DNA of 64,000 bases, taken from positions 806,001-870,000 of the forward strand of contig OZ240668.1 of NCBI GenBank assembly GCA_965198655.1, read 5' to 3'. Positions 7,856-15,827 of this stretch are shown one piece after another. Numbering within the stretch: the first letter of the stretch is position 1; every line of letters begins with the position of its first letter. Below the pieces are notes generated by a model, which was given only the letters and a program-made list of their open reading frames with translations, had not been told where the DNA came from and did no database searches. The stretch is from Lichenicola sp965198655. Lineage in GTDB: Bacteria > Pseudomonadota > Alphaproteobacteria > Acetobacterales > Acetobacteraceae. A program made the translations under genes and the position numbers.

Positions 7856-9763
7856 GTGGAGGACGTCTTGGCCCCAATCCTTTCCTGGCTGGCCGAGCCG
7901 ACCGGCTTCGCCGGACGGATCCGGACGCTGGAGCTGGCCGACACGGTTGCCTGGTCCGACCTGGCCGCCCTGGCCAACCAGCGGCTGGACTTCCTCAAGA
8001 CCGAGCGGCTGGACCGCCTGCTGCTGCGCCACGTCGCGGACGGGCCGCCATCCGGGCTGCCGACCCGCCCGGTGCGCCTGGCGATCCTGGGATCGGCTAC
8101 CACCGTGCACCTGCCGCCGTCGATCCGGGTGGCGTGCCTGCGCCGCAACATCTTCATCGCCGTGCACGAGGGCGAGTACGGCCAGTATGCGCAGGAGCTG
8201 GACGACCCGGGCTCGGCGCTGCGTTCCTTCCGCCCGGACCTCGTGCTGCTGGCCTTCGACGCGCGCCACGTCGCCGCCGGGCTCGATCCGGCGGCCGACG
8301 CGGCGGCGGCGGAGCGGGCGCTGCGGGACTGCCTCGGCCGCATGGCGCGCTGCTGGAAGGACGCCCAGGCGCTGGGCGCCACCGTGATCCAGCAGACCGT
8401 GCTGCCGACCCTGCCCGGGCTGATGGGCAGCAACGAGCAGCGGCTGCCCGGGTCGGCGGCCGCCCTGGTGGAGCGGTTGAACGCCCTCCTGCCGGCGGAA
8501 GCGGAGGCGGCCGGCGTCCACCTCCTGTCGCTGGGCGCGGTGGCGGCCCGGGACGGCATCGCCGCGTGGCACGACCCGGTGCTGTGGCACCGCGCCAAGC
8601 AGGACGTGACCCCGGTGGCGGCGCCGGTCTACGGCGACCTGGTCGCGCGGCTGGTGGCGGCGCTGCAGGGACGCTCGGCCAAGTGCCTGGTGCTCGACCT
8701 GGACAACACGCTCTGGGGCGGGGTGATCGGCGACGACGGGCTGGAGGGCATCGTGATCGGCCAGGGCTCGGCGCTCGGCGAGGCGTTTCTCGCCGTGCAG
8801 GCCCATGCCAAGGCGCTGGCGGCGCGCGGCGTGATCCTGGCGGTGTGCTCCAAGAACGACGAGGCCAACGCCCTGTCGCCGTTCGAGCGCCATCCCGAGA
8901 TGCTGCTGCGGCGTTCGGACATCTCCTGCTTCGTCGCCAACTGGGACGACAAGGCGGCCAACCTGCGCCGCATCGCGCGCGAGCTGAACATCGGCATCGA
9001 CAGCCTGGTGTTCCTCGACGACAACCCGTTCGAGCGCAACCTCGTGCGCGCCGAGCTGCCGGAGGTGGCGGTGCCGGAGGTGCCGGAGGACGATCCGGCG
9101 CTGATGCCCCAGGCGCTGTCGGACGCCGGCTACTTCGAGGCGGTCGGGATCACCGAGGAGGACCGCGCCCGCACCGGCGCTTATCACGCCAACGCCGAGC
9201 GGGCGTTCCTGGCCGGCGAGGCGACCGACATGCCCTCCTACCTGCGCTCGCTGGAGATGCGGCTGGTGTGGCGCCGGTTCGACCGCATCGGCCTCGGCCG
9301 CATCGTGCAACTGATCAACAAGACCAACCAGTTCAACCTCACCACCCGGCGCACCACCGAGGCGGAGGTGCTGGCACTGATGCAGGACCCCCGCGCGTTC
9401 GGCCTGCAACTGCGGCTGGTCGACCGGTTCGGCGACAACGGCATCATCGCGGTGGTGACCGGCCGCGTGGACGAGGCGCTGCACTGCCATATCGAGACCT
9501 GGCTGATGTCGTGCCGGGTGCTGGGCCGCGGCGTCGAGCAGGCGACGCTGGCGCTGTTGGCCGAGCAGGCGCGAGCGCTCGGCGCCACCGCGCTGGTCGG
9601 CGAGTACGTGCCGACGGCGAAGAACGCGATGGTGGCCGAGCACTACGCCCGGCTCGGCTTCCGCGACGCGGTGTCCAGGCCGGATGGCGGCCACGTCGCG
9701 GTGCTGCCGCTGCATGACTTCGTGGCACCGGACAGCTACATGAGCGTCAGCGAAGGCGCATGA
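7856..9763 (+). CDS. HAD-IIIC family phosphatase, FkbH-like
   Basis: 635 aa. Three parts: an N-terminal SGNH-like region (VRLAILGSATTVHL, then EGEYGQYAQEL and FRPDLVLLAFD, typical of FkbH proteins); a HAD phosphatase domain with Asp281 and Asp283 in VLDLDNTLWGG and the VFLDDNPFERN block; and a GNAT-like C-terminal domain (LMSCRVLGRGVEQATL, YARLGF). Known FkbH proteins take 1,3-bisphosphoglycerate, remove phosphate and load the glyceryl group on an acyl carrier protein. An ACP gene follows 19 bases later, which fits. There is no polyketide synthase nearby, so the acceptor pathway is unknown. The start is GTG 7856; TTG 7868 is the alternative. Confidence 0.88.
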   Translation: MEDVLAPILSWLAEPTGFAGRIRTLELADTVAWSDLAALANQRLDFLKTERLDRLLLRHVADGPPSGLPTRPVRLAILGSATTVHLPPSIRVACLRRNIFIAVHEGEYGQYAQELDDPGSALRSFRPDLVLLAFDARHVAAGLDPAADAAAAERALRDCLGRMARCWKDAQALGATVIQQTVLPTLPGLMGSNEQRLPGSAAALVERLNALLPAEAEAAGVHLLSLGAVAARDGIAAWHDPVLWHRAKQDVTPVAAPVYGDLVARLVAALQGRSAKCLVLDLDNTLWGGVIGDDGLEGIVIGQGSALGEAFLAVQAHAKALAARGVILAVCSKNDEANALSPFERHPEMLLRRSDISCFVANWDDKAANLRRIARELNIGIDSLVFLDDNPFERNLVRAELPEVAVPEVPEDDPALMPQALSDAGYFEAVGITEEDRARTGAYHANAERAFLAGEATDMPSYLRSLEMRLVWRRFDRIGLGRIVQLINKTNQFNLTTRRTTEAEVLALMQDPRAFGLQLRLVDRFGDNGIIAVVTGRVDEALHCHIETWLMSCRVLGRGVEQATLALLAEQARALGATALVGEYVPTAKNAMVAEHYARLGFRDAVSRPDGGHVAVLPLHDFVAPDSYMSVSEGA

Positions 9764-9782
9764 CGCGCAGGGGGAAGCGGGC

Positions 9783-10028
9783 GTGGCGACGGAAGCGGCG
9801 ATCTACCAGGGGCTGACCGAGGTGTTCCACGACGTGTTCGGCGACGACAGCCTCGACCTCACCCCGACCCTGTCGGCGGACCAGGTGCCGGGCTGGGACT
9901 CGGTGCGTATGGTCACCATCATCCTCGGCGTGGAGCAGCATTTCGGGATCAAGCTGCGCTCGCGCGAGGTCGACCAGCTCAAGAACGTCGGCGATCTGGC
10001 ACGGCTGGTGCAGGCCAAGCTCGGCTAG
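9783..10028 (+). CDS. acyl carrier protein
   Basis: 81 aa, GTG start with GGGGAAG just upstream. It is a single ACP (PP-binding) domain; the phosphopantetheine attachment Ser40 lies in PGWDSVRMV, where DSV replaces the more usual DSL. The helix III region (FGIKLRSREVDQLKNVGDL) is normal. It is not the fatty acid AcpP and by position should be the carrier for the FkbH-like protein. Only 5 bases separate its stop from proA, so it may share a transcript with proA-nadD-rsfS-rlmH. Confidence 0.93.
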   Translation: MATEAAIYQGLTEVFHDVFGDDSLDLTPTLSADQVPGWDSVRMVTIILGVEQHFGIKLRSREVDQLKNVGDLARLVQAKLG

Positions 10029-10033
10029 CCGGC

Positions 10034-11302
10034 ATGGACGCGCGGGGCCAAGCGGGTGTCGAGCCGGCCTGGCTCGATCGGGCCGGAGCCGAGGCGCGGA
10101 TGGCCGCCCGCGTGCTGGCGCGGTCGGAACGCGCCACGCGCGACCAGGCGCTGTGCGCGGCGGCGGCGGCGCTGCGGGAACAGGAAGGCGCGATCCTGTC
10201 CGCCAACGCGCGGGACCTCGCCGCCTCCGACGCCGGTGCCGCCTTCCGCGACCGGCTGACGCTGACGCCGGACCGGGTGGAGGCGATGGCGCGCGGGCTG
10301 GAGGAGATCGCGGTTCTTCCCGACCCCCTCGGCCGCGTCCTCGCCGAGTGGACACGGCCGAACGGGCTGCGCCTGCGCCGGGTGGCGACCCCGGTCGGCG
10401 TGATCGGCATGATCTACGAGAGCCGGCCCAATGTCGGGGCAGACGCGGCCGGGTTGTGCCTGAAGTCCGGCAACGCCGTGCTGCTGCGCGGCGGATCGGA
10501 CAGCCTGCACAGCGCGCGCGCGATCCACGACGCGATGCGGCAAGGACTGGAGGGGGCGGGCCTGCCGGGGGCGTGCGTGCAGGTGGCGCCGGATGCCGAC
10601 CGGGCGCACGTCGCGGCCATGCTCCAGGCGGCCGGCGTGATCGACCTCGTCATCCCGCGCGGCGGCCGTTCCCTGGTCGAGCGGGTGCAGCGCGAGGCGC
10701 GGGTGCCGGTGCTGGCGCACGCGCAGGGGCTCTGCCACACCTACGTGCACCGCTCCGCGGATCCGCAGATGGCCCGTCGCCTGGTGGCGAACGCCAAGAT
10801 GCGGCGCACCGGCATCTGCGGCGCCACCGAAACCCTGCTGATCGACGCCGAGCTGGCGCCGTTCCTGCTGCCGGCGATCGTGGACGACCTCCGGGCACTC
10901 GGCTGCGACTTCCGCGCCGACCCTGCCGCGCGGGCGATCATGCCCGAGCTTCCGGCAGCACGGCCCGGGGACTTCGACACCGAATGGCTCGATGCGGTGC
11001 TGTCGGTGGCGGTGGTGCCGGATCTCGACGCGGCCCTCGCGCACGTCGCCCGTCACGGCAGCGGCCACACCGAGGCGATCGTCGCCGAGGACGGGGCAGC
11101 GGCGGCCGCGTTCCTGTCCGGCACGGACAGCGCGGTGGTGATGTGGAACGCGTCCACGCAGTTCTGCGACGGGGGCGAGTTCGGCTTCGGCGCCGAGATC
11201 GGCATCGCCACCGGGCGCGTCCACGCGCGCGGGCCGGTCGGGCTCGAGCAGCTCACCAGCTTCCGCTACGAGGTGATCGGCAACGGCCAGACCAGGCCGT
11301 GA
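10034..11302 (+). CDS. proA: gamma-glutamyl phosphate reductase (glutamate-5-semialdehyde dehydrogenase)
   Basis: 422 aa. Second step of proline synthesis: NADPH-dependent reduction of glutamyl 5-phosphate. An aldehyde-dehydrogenase fold with VIGMIYESRPNVGADAAGL in the nucleotide domain and the catalytic Cys in RTGICGATETLL; the C-terminal GTGEFGFGAEIGIATGR-like block is present as CDGGEFGFGAEIGIATGR. Its partner proB is not adjacent but at 62.7-63.9 kb on the other strand. Its TGA overlaps the GTG of nadD. Confidence 0.96.
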   Translation: MDARGQAGVEPAWLDRAGAEARMAARVLARSERATRDQALCAAAAALREQEGAILSANARDLAASDAGAAFRDRLTLTPDRVEAMARGLEEIAVLPDPLGRVLAEWTRPNGLRLRRVATPVGVIGMIYESRPNVGADAAGLCLKSGNAVLLRGGSDSLHSARAIHDAMRQGLEGAGLPGACVQVAPDADRAHVAAMLQAAGVIDLVIPRGGRSLVERVQREARVPVLAHAQGLCHTYVHRSADPQMARRLVANAKMRRTGICGATETLLIDAELAPFLLPAIVDDLRALGCDFRADPAARAIMPELPAARPGDFDTEWLDAVLSVAVVPDLDAALAHVARHGSGHTEAIVAEDGAAAAAFLSGTDSAVVMWNASTQFCDGGEFGFGAEIGIATGRVHARGPVGLEQLTSFRYEVIGNGQTRP

Positions 11303-11952
11303 CGCCCGAGCCCGCCTGCGGTGCCGGTCCGCTTCCGGCGTGGGGCGACGGACGGCGGCTTCGCGTCGGGCTGCTGGGCGGCTCGTTCAACCCGGCCCAT
11401 GCCGGGCACCGGCAGGTGGCGCGCCTGGCGCTGGCGCGCCTCCGGCTCGACCAGGTCTGGTTGCTGGTCTCGCCCGGCAACCCGCTGAAGCCGCGTCACG
11501 GCATGGCGCCGCTGGCCGACCGGCTCGGCAGCGCGCGCGCGATCGCCGATGGGCGCCGGATCGTCGCCACCGACATCGAGTGCCGGCTGCGCACCCGCTA
11601 CACCCTCGACACCCTGCGGCGGCTGCGACGGTTGTTCCCCCGGGTCCGCTTCGTCTGGCTGATGGGGGCGGACGGCCTGGCCGAGCTGCCGCGCTGGCGG
11701 CGCTGGCGCGACATCGTGCGCGTCGTGCCGATCGCGGTGCTGCCGCGGCCCGGCTACAACCACCGCGCGCTGGGGGGTGCCGCGGCGCGGCGGCTGGCCC
11801 ATGCCCGGCGTCCCGGCCCCGCGGCGCCGGTGCTGGCCGGCAGCGCCGCGCCGGCCTGGGTGTTCCTGCCCGCGCCGGAGACCGGCATCTCAGCGACCGC
11901 CCTGCGCTCGGCCGCACGCGGGACTTGGCCGAACGGCGGGACCGGCCGATAA
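11299..11952 (+). CDS. nadD: nicotinate-nucleotide adenylyltransferase
   Basis: 217 aa. Adenylates nicotinate mononucleotide in NAD synthesis. The nucleotidyltransferase signature GLLGGSFNPAHAGH (HxGH) is near residue 30, LVSPGNPLKP is the substrate loop, and ISATALRSAARG is the ISxTxxR motif. The start is GTG at 11299, inside the stop of proA (GTGA), implying coupling. An NAPRTase-like gene at 43.3 kb could supply its substrate. Confidence 0.93.
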   Translation: MTPEPACGAGPLPAWGDGRRLRVGLLGGSFNPAHAGHRQVARLALARLRLDQVWLLVSPGNPLKPRHGMAPLADRLGSARAIADGRRIVATDIECRLRTRYTLDTLRRLRRLFPRVRFVWLMGADGLAELPRWRRWRDIVRVVPIAVLPRPGYNHRALGGAAARRLAHARRPGPAAPVLAGSAAPAWVFLPAPETGISATALRSAARGTWPNGGTGR

Positions 11953-12158
11953 GCGGCGTCTCGGGATGCGACACGGTGGAGCAGGCGGCTCCGCGTCGGC
12001 CTCGGAAGGGAGTGTAAACCATCGCCAGGAAGCCAACCGCCGACTCCGGCAAGACCGGCCGTGCCGCCGGCACGGACGCCAAGCGTCGCGCGCCCCATCC
12101 CGTCACGTTCCTCGCCGAGGCGGCCAAGGCGCCCGGCACGCCGCGCAAGAAGGCGGCG

Positions 12159-12566
12159 GTGGCCGGCCCGCAGGATGGGGCCGCCCGGCGTGCGCGCAAG
12201 GCGGAGCGGGTGGCGCTGGAGCCGGACGTGCTGGACCGGTATCTCGGGCTGATCACCGAAAGCCTCGCCGACGACAAGGGCGAGAACATCGTCGTGCTCG
12301 ACCTGGTCGGACGCTCCTCGTTCGCCGACCGCATGGTGATCGCGACCGGCCTGGCGGACCGCCAGATCACCGCCATGGCGACCCACATCGAGACCAAGCT
12401 GTCCGAGGCCGGGTTGAAGCGCATCCGGATCGAGGGGGCGGGCGGCTCCGACTGGGTGCTGATCGATGCCGGCGACATCGTGGTGCACCTGTTCAAGCCG
12501 GACGCGCGGGCGCTCTACGCGCTGGAGCGGATGTGGGGCGCCGAGCTGGATGAGCCGGCCGCTTGA
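12159..12566 (+). CDS. rsfS: ribosome silencing factor RsfS
   Basis: 135 aa from GTG 12159. RsfS (DUF143) binds L14 and blocks subunit joining under starvation. The domain runs from LGLITESLADDKGENIVVLD to the C-terminus, with the conserved DRMVIATG and WVLIDAGDIVVHLF. The start is uncertain. In-frame coding continues upstream to an ATC at 12021 (reading ARKPTADSGKTGR...), just after an in-frame TAA at 12015-12017 and behind a strong GGAAGGGAG (12004-12012). That arrangement suggests translation may really begin at the ATC, giving 182 aa with a Lys/Ala-rich N-terminus. The listed start is the first standard codon. Confidence 0.9.
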   Translation: MAGPQDGAARRARKAERVALEPDVLDRYLGLITESLADDKGENIVVLDLVGRSSFADRMVIATGLADRQITAMATHIETKLSEAGLKRIRIEGAGGSDWVLIDAGDIVVHLFKPDARALYALERMWGAELDEPAA

Positions 12567-12592
12567 GGGGTCGGGGACGTGGCGAAGGAAGG

Positions 12593-12702
12593 CCAGGGGC
12601 TTTGCCCCTGGACCCCATGAAGGGCAGAGCCCTTCAAACCCGATTCTTAAGAAATAGGGGTTTGGGGCCTTCGGCCCCAACGGGTCCAGGGCAGAGCCCT
12701 GG
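12593..12702. repeat. intergenic four-hairpin element, copy 1
   Basis: Four successive perfect hairpins fill the gap between rsfS and rlmH: CCAGGGGC/GCCCCTGG (12593-12611), GAAGGGC/GCCCTTC (12619-12635), TTGGGGCC/GGCCCCAA (12662-12680) and CCAGGGC/GCCCTGG (12686-12702), each with a 3-base loop, separated by an A/T-rich centre (12640-12656). The same architecture recurs at 30726 and 55209. It contains no ORF of its own. Confidence 0.9.
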
Positions 12703-12724
12703 CCTTGCTTCCTGACCGAGCACG

Positions 12725-13180
12725 ATGCGGCTGATTGCGGTCGGACGCCTCAAGGACGGCCCGGAGCGCGCCCTGCTGGACCGCTACGTGCAACGCCTGG
12801 TGCCGCGGCTGGAACTGGTCGAGGTGCCGGAGGCGCGCGGCGCGCCGGTCGAGGCCAAACGTCGTGAGGCGCAGTCGCTGCTTGGCTGCCTGCCGCCCAA
12901 CGCCCTGGCGGTGGCGCTGGACGAAGGCGGTGAGCGGCCGGACAGCCTCGCCTTCTCCGTGCGGCTGGAGGGCTGGCTCGGCAGCGGACGGCCGTTGTGC
13001 TTCCTGGTCGGCGGCGCGGAGGGGCTGGACGCATCCGTGCTGGCCCGGGCGGACGCGGCGTTGTCGCTGGGCGCGATGACGTGGCCGCACATGCTAGTGC
13101 GCGGGCTGCTGGCCGAGCAGCTCTACCGTGCCCGCGCCATCAGCACCGGCCATCCCTACCATCGCGGCGGCCGCCCGTGA
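12725..13180 (+). CDS. rlmH: 23S rRNA (pseudouridine1915-N3)-methyltransferase
   Basis: 151 aa, the usual size. A SPOUT methyltransferase that methylates pseudouridine 1915 of 23S rRNA on 70S ribosomes using SAM. The SAM-binding knot is visible as FLVGGAEGLDASVL and LSLGAMTWPHMLVR, ending with the RAxxIxxxHPYHR motif (RAISTGHPYHR). It is the last gene of proA-nadD-rsfS-rlmH and is set off from rsfS by the hairpin element. Confidence 0.95.
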   Translation: MRLIAVGRLKDGPERALLDRYVQRLVPRLELVEVPEARGAPVEAKRREAQSLLGCLPPNALAVALDEGGERPDSLAFSVRLEGWLGSGRPLCFLVGGAEGLDASVLARADAALSLGAMTWPHMLVRGLLAEQLYRARAISTGHPYHRGGRP

Positions 13181-13232
13181 ACTTGGCTAGGGCGTCACCG
13201 GAATCGGGTGTCGTGACCTGACCGGTCAAGGT

Positions 13233-13988
13233 CTAGCCGGGATGATGGTCATTCGGCCCGCCATGGCCGCCGCCCTGCTGGCTCGGAGGCGGCCCGCCAT
13301 GGTTCTCGGGCCCCGGGCGCTGACCGCCGCCTGGCGGCCCGGCGCGGCCCGGCTGGAACGGGCCCGGCGCCCCACCCGGGCGTCCGCCTGGGCCCTCATA
13401 GCCGGGAGGTCGACCGGGCCCGATCGGGCCGCGTCCCGGTGGTCCCGCGAAGGCCGGGCCCAGACCGCGATCGGGTCCCGGACCCCGGCCATAGGCAGGT
13501 CCTCGGTCGAAGCCTGGCCCCCGATCAAAACCCGGCCCGCGATTGAGGCCTGGGCCGTGGTCGAACCGGCCAGGCCCGCCGCCATGCCAGCGGTCGACGT
13601 CGCTGAACCAGGGCCGTCCGCGATAATAGCTGCCCCAGTAGGTGTTGAAGTCGAACCCGATGAAGGGGATGACCTGCGGACCGTAGGCGACCAGCGGCTC
13701 CGGCTGCTGGTCGTAGAGCACGTTCAGCCCGACGCCGGCGACCCAGCCGCGTGCGCCGACGGCCGCCACGTCGCACCAAGTATAGTCGGGAAGGCAGCCG
13801 AAGATGTCGGCCGGCGTGCCGGGCGGCAGGGACGCGATCCAGGGATAGTCCACGCCGGGTCCGGCGCGCAGGTTGATGCCCTGAACGACATAGCCGGGTG
13901 CCGCTTCAGCCCGTCCGGCGAGCGCCAACAGCGCCAGCAGAATTGCGCCGGACGCTCCGGCAAGGCCGCGAGGTCGCATGATGATCAC
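13233..13988 (-). CDS. secreted SH3-like domain protein with Gly/Pro-rich tail
   Basis: 251 aa. An N-terminal signal peptide (hydrophobic segment GAILLALLALAG, cleavage near AEA/A), then a bacterial SH3-type domain of about 65 residues (GYVVQGINLRAGPGVDYPWI, TWCDVAAVGARGWVAG), then a long Gly/Pro/Arg tail with repeats of the GPGFDRGPGFDRGP kind. Such proteins act in the cell envelope, often binding wall material; the exact ligand is unknown. ATG 13976 is an alternative start. It is convergent with rlmH and lies downstream of the CHAP protein gene on the same strand. Confidence 0.8.
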   Translation of the reverse strand: MIIMRPRGLAGASGAILLALLALAGRAEAAPGYVVQGINLRAGPGVDYPWIASLPPGTPADIFGCLPDYTWCDVAAVGARGWVAGVGLNVLYDQQPEPLVAYGPQVIPFIGFDFNTYWGSYYRGRPWFSDVDRWHGGGPGRFDHGPGLNRGPGFDRGPGFDRGPAYGRGPGPDRGLGPAFAGPPGRGPIGPGRPPGYEGPGGRPGGAPGPFQPGRAGPPGGGQRPGPENHGGPPPSQQGGGHGGPNDHHPG

Positions 13989-14051
13989 CGTCCGCTTTAC
14001 GTGCGTACATGGTGACGCGTGATTGCGGCTGCAGTTGGACGCCGGAGGGGC

Positions 14052-14768
14052 TCAGCGCAGGGCGCGGTTGGGCGCGTCGTCGGACAGCACGGCGCCCGAC
14101 AGGTCGGTGCCCCCCCTCACCACGTCGCGCGCCATCGCCGGCATCTCGGCCACCTCGGTGCTGCCGCGTAGGTCGGACGGCGCTCGGCCGAGGCGGGGCG
14201 CCACGACGTCGCTGCGCGCGGTGACGATGCGGCCGGTGGTGTCGGGGCGGGCGTAGATGAAGCCGTAGGTCGGGTAGATGCTGCCATAGGTGCCCTGGCG
14301 GCCGAGTTCGACGCGGACCGCGGTCCAGTCGTTGTTCTCCGACACGTCGACCACGGACACGTTGCGGCTGATGCCGTTGGCATTCCAGTGCGATTGGTCG
14401 ATCTGGATGGTGCGGCTGTCGACCACGTCCGTCACCACCGCGACGTGACCCAGCCGCATGCGGCCGTTGGCCCGGAAGTTGAGCACGCTGCCGACTTCCG
14501 GTGCGTTGCCGCGGGCATAAACCCCCTCGGCGTTCTGCCACCAGTCGTCGGCGTTGCCGGACAGGGCGATGTCGGTATCGGCGCGGGCGAACGCCACGCA
14601 CTGGATCACGTGCACGCCGGCGGACGCGTAATGGCGGATAGGATGGTGGAGGCCGTCCGCGCGACCGTGCCGATGGTGGGTGTGGGCGCTGGCCCCCGTC
14701 GTTATCGCGGCGGCGCAGGACACGGCCAGCGCGGCCGCCCGAGCGAAAGTCCCGATCGCGATTGTCAT
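14052..14768 (-). CDS. secreted CHAP domain protein (putative peptidoglycan amidase/peptidase)
   Basis: 238 aa. A signal peptide ends near ASA/H at about residue 28. A CHAP-like domain follows: the candidate nucleophile Cys in VIQCVAFARAD and the His in MRLGHVAVVTDVV have the order and context of NlpC/CHAP enzymes, with the WNANG segment between later strands. CHAP enzymes cleave peptidoglycan peptides or glutathionylspermidine. The C-terminal ~60 residues are not recognised. The upstream 262 bases to the RidA gene hold no ORF that I can support; AGGAC/GTCCT at 14896-14909 forms a small palindrome. Confidence 0.8.
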   Translation of the reverse strand: MTIAIGTFARAAALAVSCAAAITTGASAHTHHRHGRADGLHHPIRHYASAGVHVIQCVAFARADTDIALSGNADDWWQNAEGVYARGNAPEVGSVLNFRANGRMRLGHVAVVTDVVDSRTIQIDQSHWNANGISRNVSVVDVSENNDWTAVRVELGRQGTYGSIYPTYGFIYARPDTTGRIVTARSDVVAPRLGRAPSDLRGSTEVAEMPAMARDVVRGGTDLSGAVLSDDAPNRALR

Positions 14769-15030
14769 GCCAACCTAGCCTCACCATTCCGTGAGTGCTG
14801 GGTAACAACGAGGCGGAGGCCGGGCAAGCCGGAGCGCTAGGAAGCGGGGGCGGAAGCGTCATTTCGTCAAAAACGACGCCATCCCGTCACCATTTCTAGG
14901 ACTGCGGTCCTATGGCGAGCAGGAGCACTGCCTGATCTGGCGAATATCTCTCAAGGTCCCGAGCGGGAAAAGCGATTTGTTGCGTGATTGCCACTTCCTA
15001 CACGTAGCTGTTGCCGAATCACATCACCCC

Positions 15031-15381
15031 TCACTTGGTCGTGACGAGCATGACCTCGACCAGCATGCGCGGATCCGCCAGCACCGCCTGCACGCAGGCG
15101 CGCGCCGGCGCCTCGCCCTCCGGCACCCATTCCTGCCACCGGGCGTTGAAGGCGCTCCGGTCGCCGATGTCCTTCAGCCAGACCTGCGCCTGCAGGATGC
15201 GGGTGCTGTCGGTGCCGTGCTCCTCCAGCAGCGCGTCGAGCTGGGCCAGCACGTCCCGTGTCTGGCCTTCGAAATCGAGATCGAGGTCGCGCGCCACCAT
15301 CCCCTGGGTGAAGACGAAGCCATGGTACTCCACGGCGCGGGACATGATCGCGTTCGGCTCGGTACGGATGATCTTGGCCAT
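15031..15381 (-). CDS. RidA family protein
   Basis: 116 aa, typical of the Rid (YjgF/YER057c/UK114) family, which hydrolyses reactive enamine/imine intermediates of amino acid metabolism. The conserved Arg of the active site is in ARACVQAVL near the C-terminus, and AQVWLKDIGD is the family core. The subgroup with an N-terminal SRAVEYHGFVFTQGMVA is one of the less studied Rid groups, so the substrate is not inferred. It lies 22 bases after the lipoprotein gene on the same strand. Confidence 0.9.
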   Translation of the reverse strand: MAKIIRTEPNAIMSRAVEYHGFVFTQGMVARDLDLDFEGQTRDVLAQLDALLEEHGTDSTRILQAQVWLKDIGDRSAFNARWQEWVPEGEAPARACVQAVLADPRMLVEVMLVTTK

Positions 15382-15403
15382 GAAACTTGCTCCTGGTGAT
15401 GCT

Positions 15404-15742
15404 CTAGGGGGTGGCGGGTCGGACCGTCGGCTCGGTGCCGGACAGGCTGTGCATGCAGTCGTCGACCATGCGGTCGCGGCTGTACTGGTCGTTCAGCCCC
15501 TGCGTGGTGTCCCCCGGCAGGCCGCTGGACGAGAACGGGGTGTCGGTCTGGTCGCGTTCCGACATCAGGTAGCGGTTCTGCTTGTCGAACTGGCGATCTG
15601 CCTGCTGCCCGCACGCCTGCTGCTGCTCCAGCTCGGCGCTCGACCGAGGCTGGCCGCAGCCAGCCAGGAGCCCCAGCAGGACGCCGGCCAGGATGGTGCC
15701 GGCGTGAAGCGGGCCGGCGAAGCGGAGGGTGCGAAGGGTCAT
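15404..15742 (-). CDS. putative lipoprotein
   Basis: 112 aa from ATG 15742. A type II signal peptide with lipobox LLAGC (Cys near residue 30) is followed by a Gln/Ser/Asp-rich mature chain. No domain recognised. A longer reading from 15802 places an extra Arg-rich stretch before the signal and is less likely. It lies between mocA and ridA on the same strand and could be the fourth gene of the xdhC-xdhC-mocA run. Confidence 0.65.
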   Translation of the reverse strand: MTLRTLRFAGPLHAGTILAGVLLGLLAGCGQPRSSAELEQQQACGQQADRQFDKQNRYLMSERDQTDTPFSSSGLPGDTTQGLNDQYSRDRMVDDCMHSLSGTEPTVRPATP

Positions 15743-15827
15743 CCCGGCATCCGTTCTGGCAATGGCGGCCCTCCGCAGGGTTGGTGCTGCGTGCCGCGGC
15801 ACTTCCTGGCTCCGCGGCCGTCAGCGG

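Noticed and set aside
13187..13238. GGCTAG...CTAGCC and GACCTGACCGGTCAAGGTC as a terminator or element end between rlmH and the SH3 gene
   Set aside because: The long pair is 6 bp over 40 bases and the inner one is imperfect; not distinguishable from chance in this GC-rich DNA.
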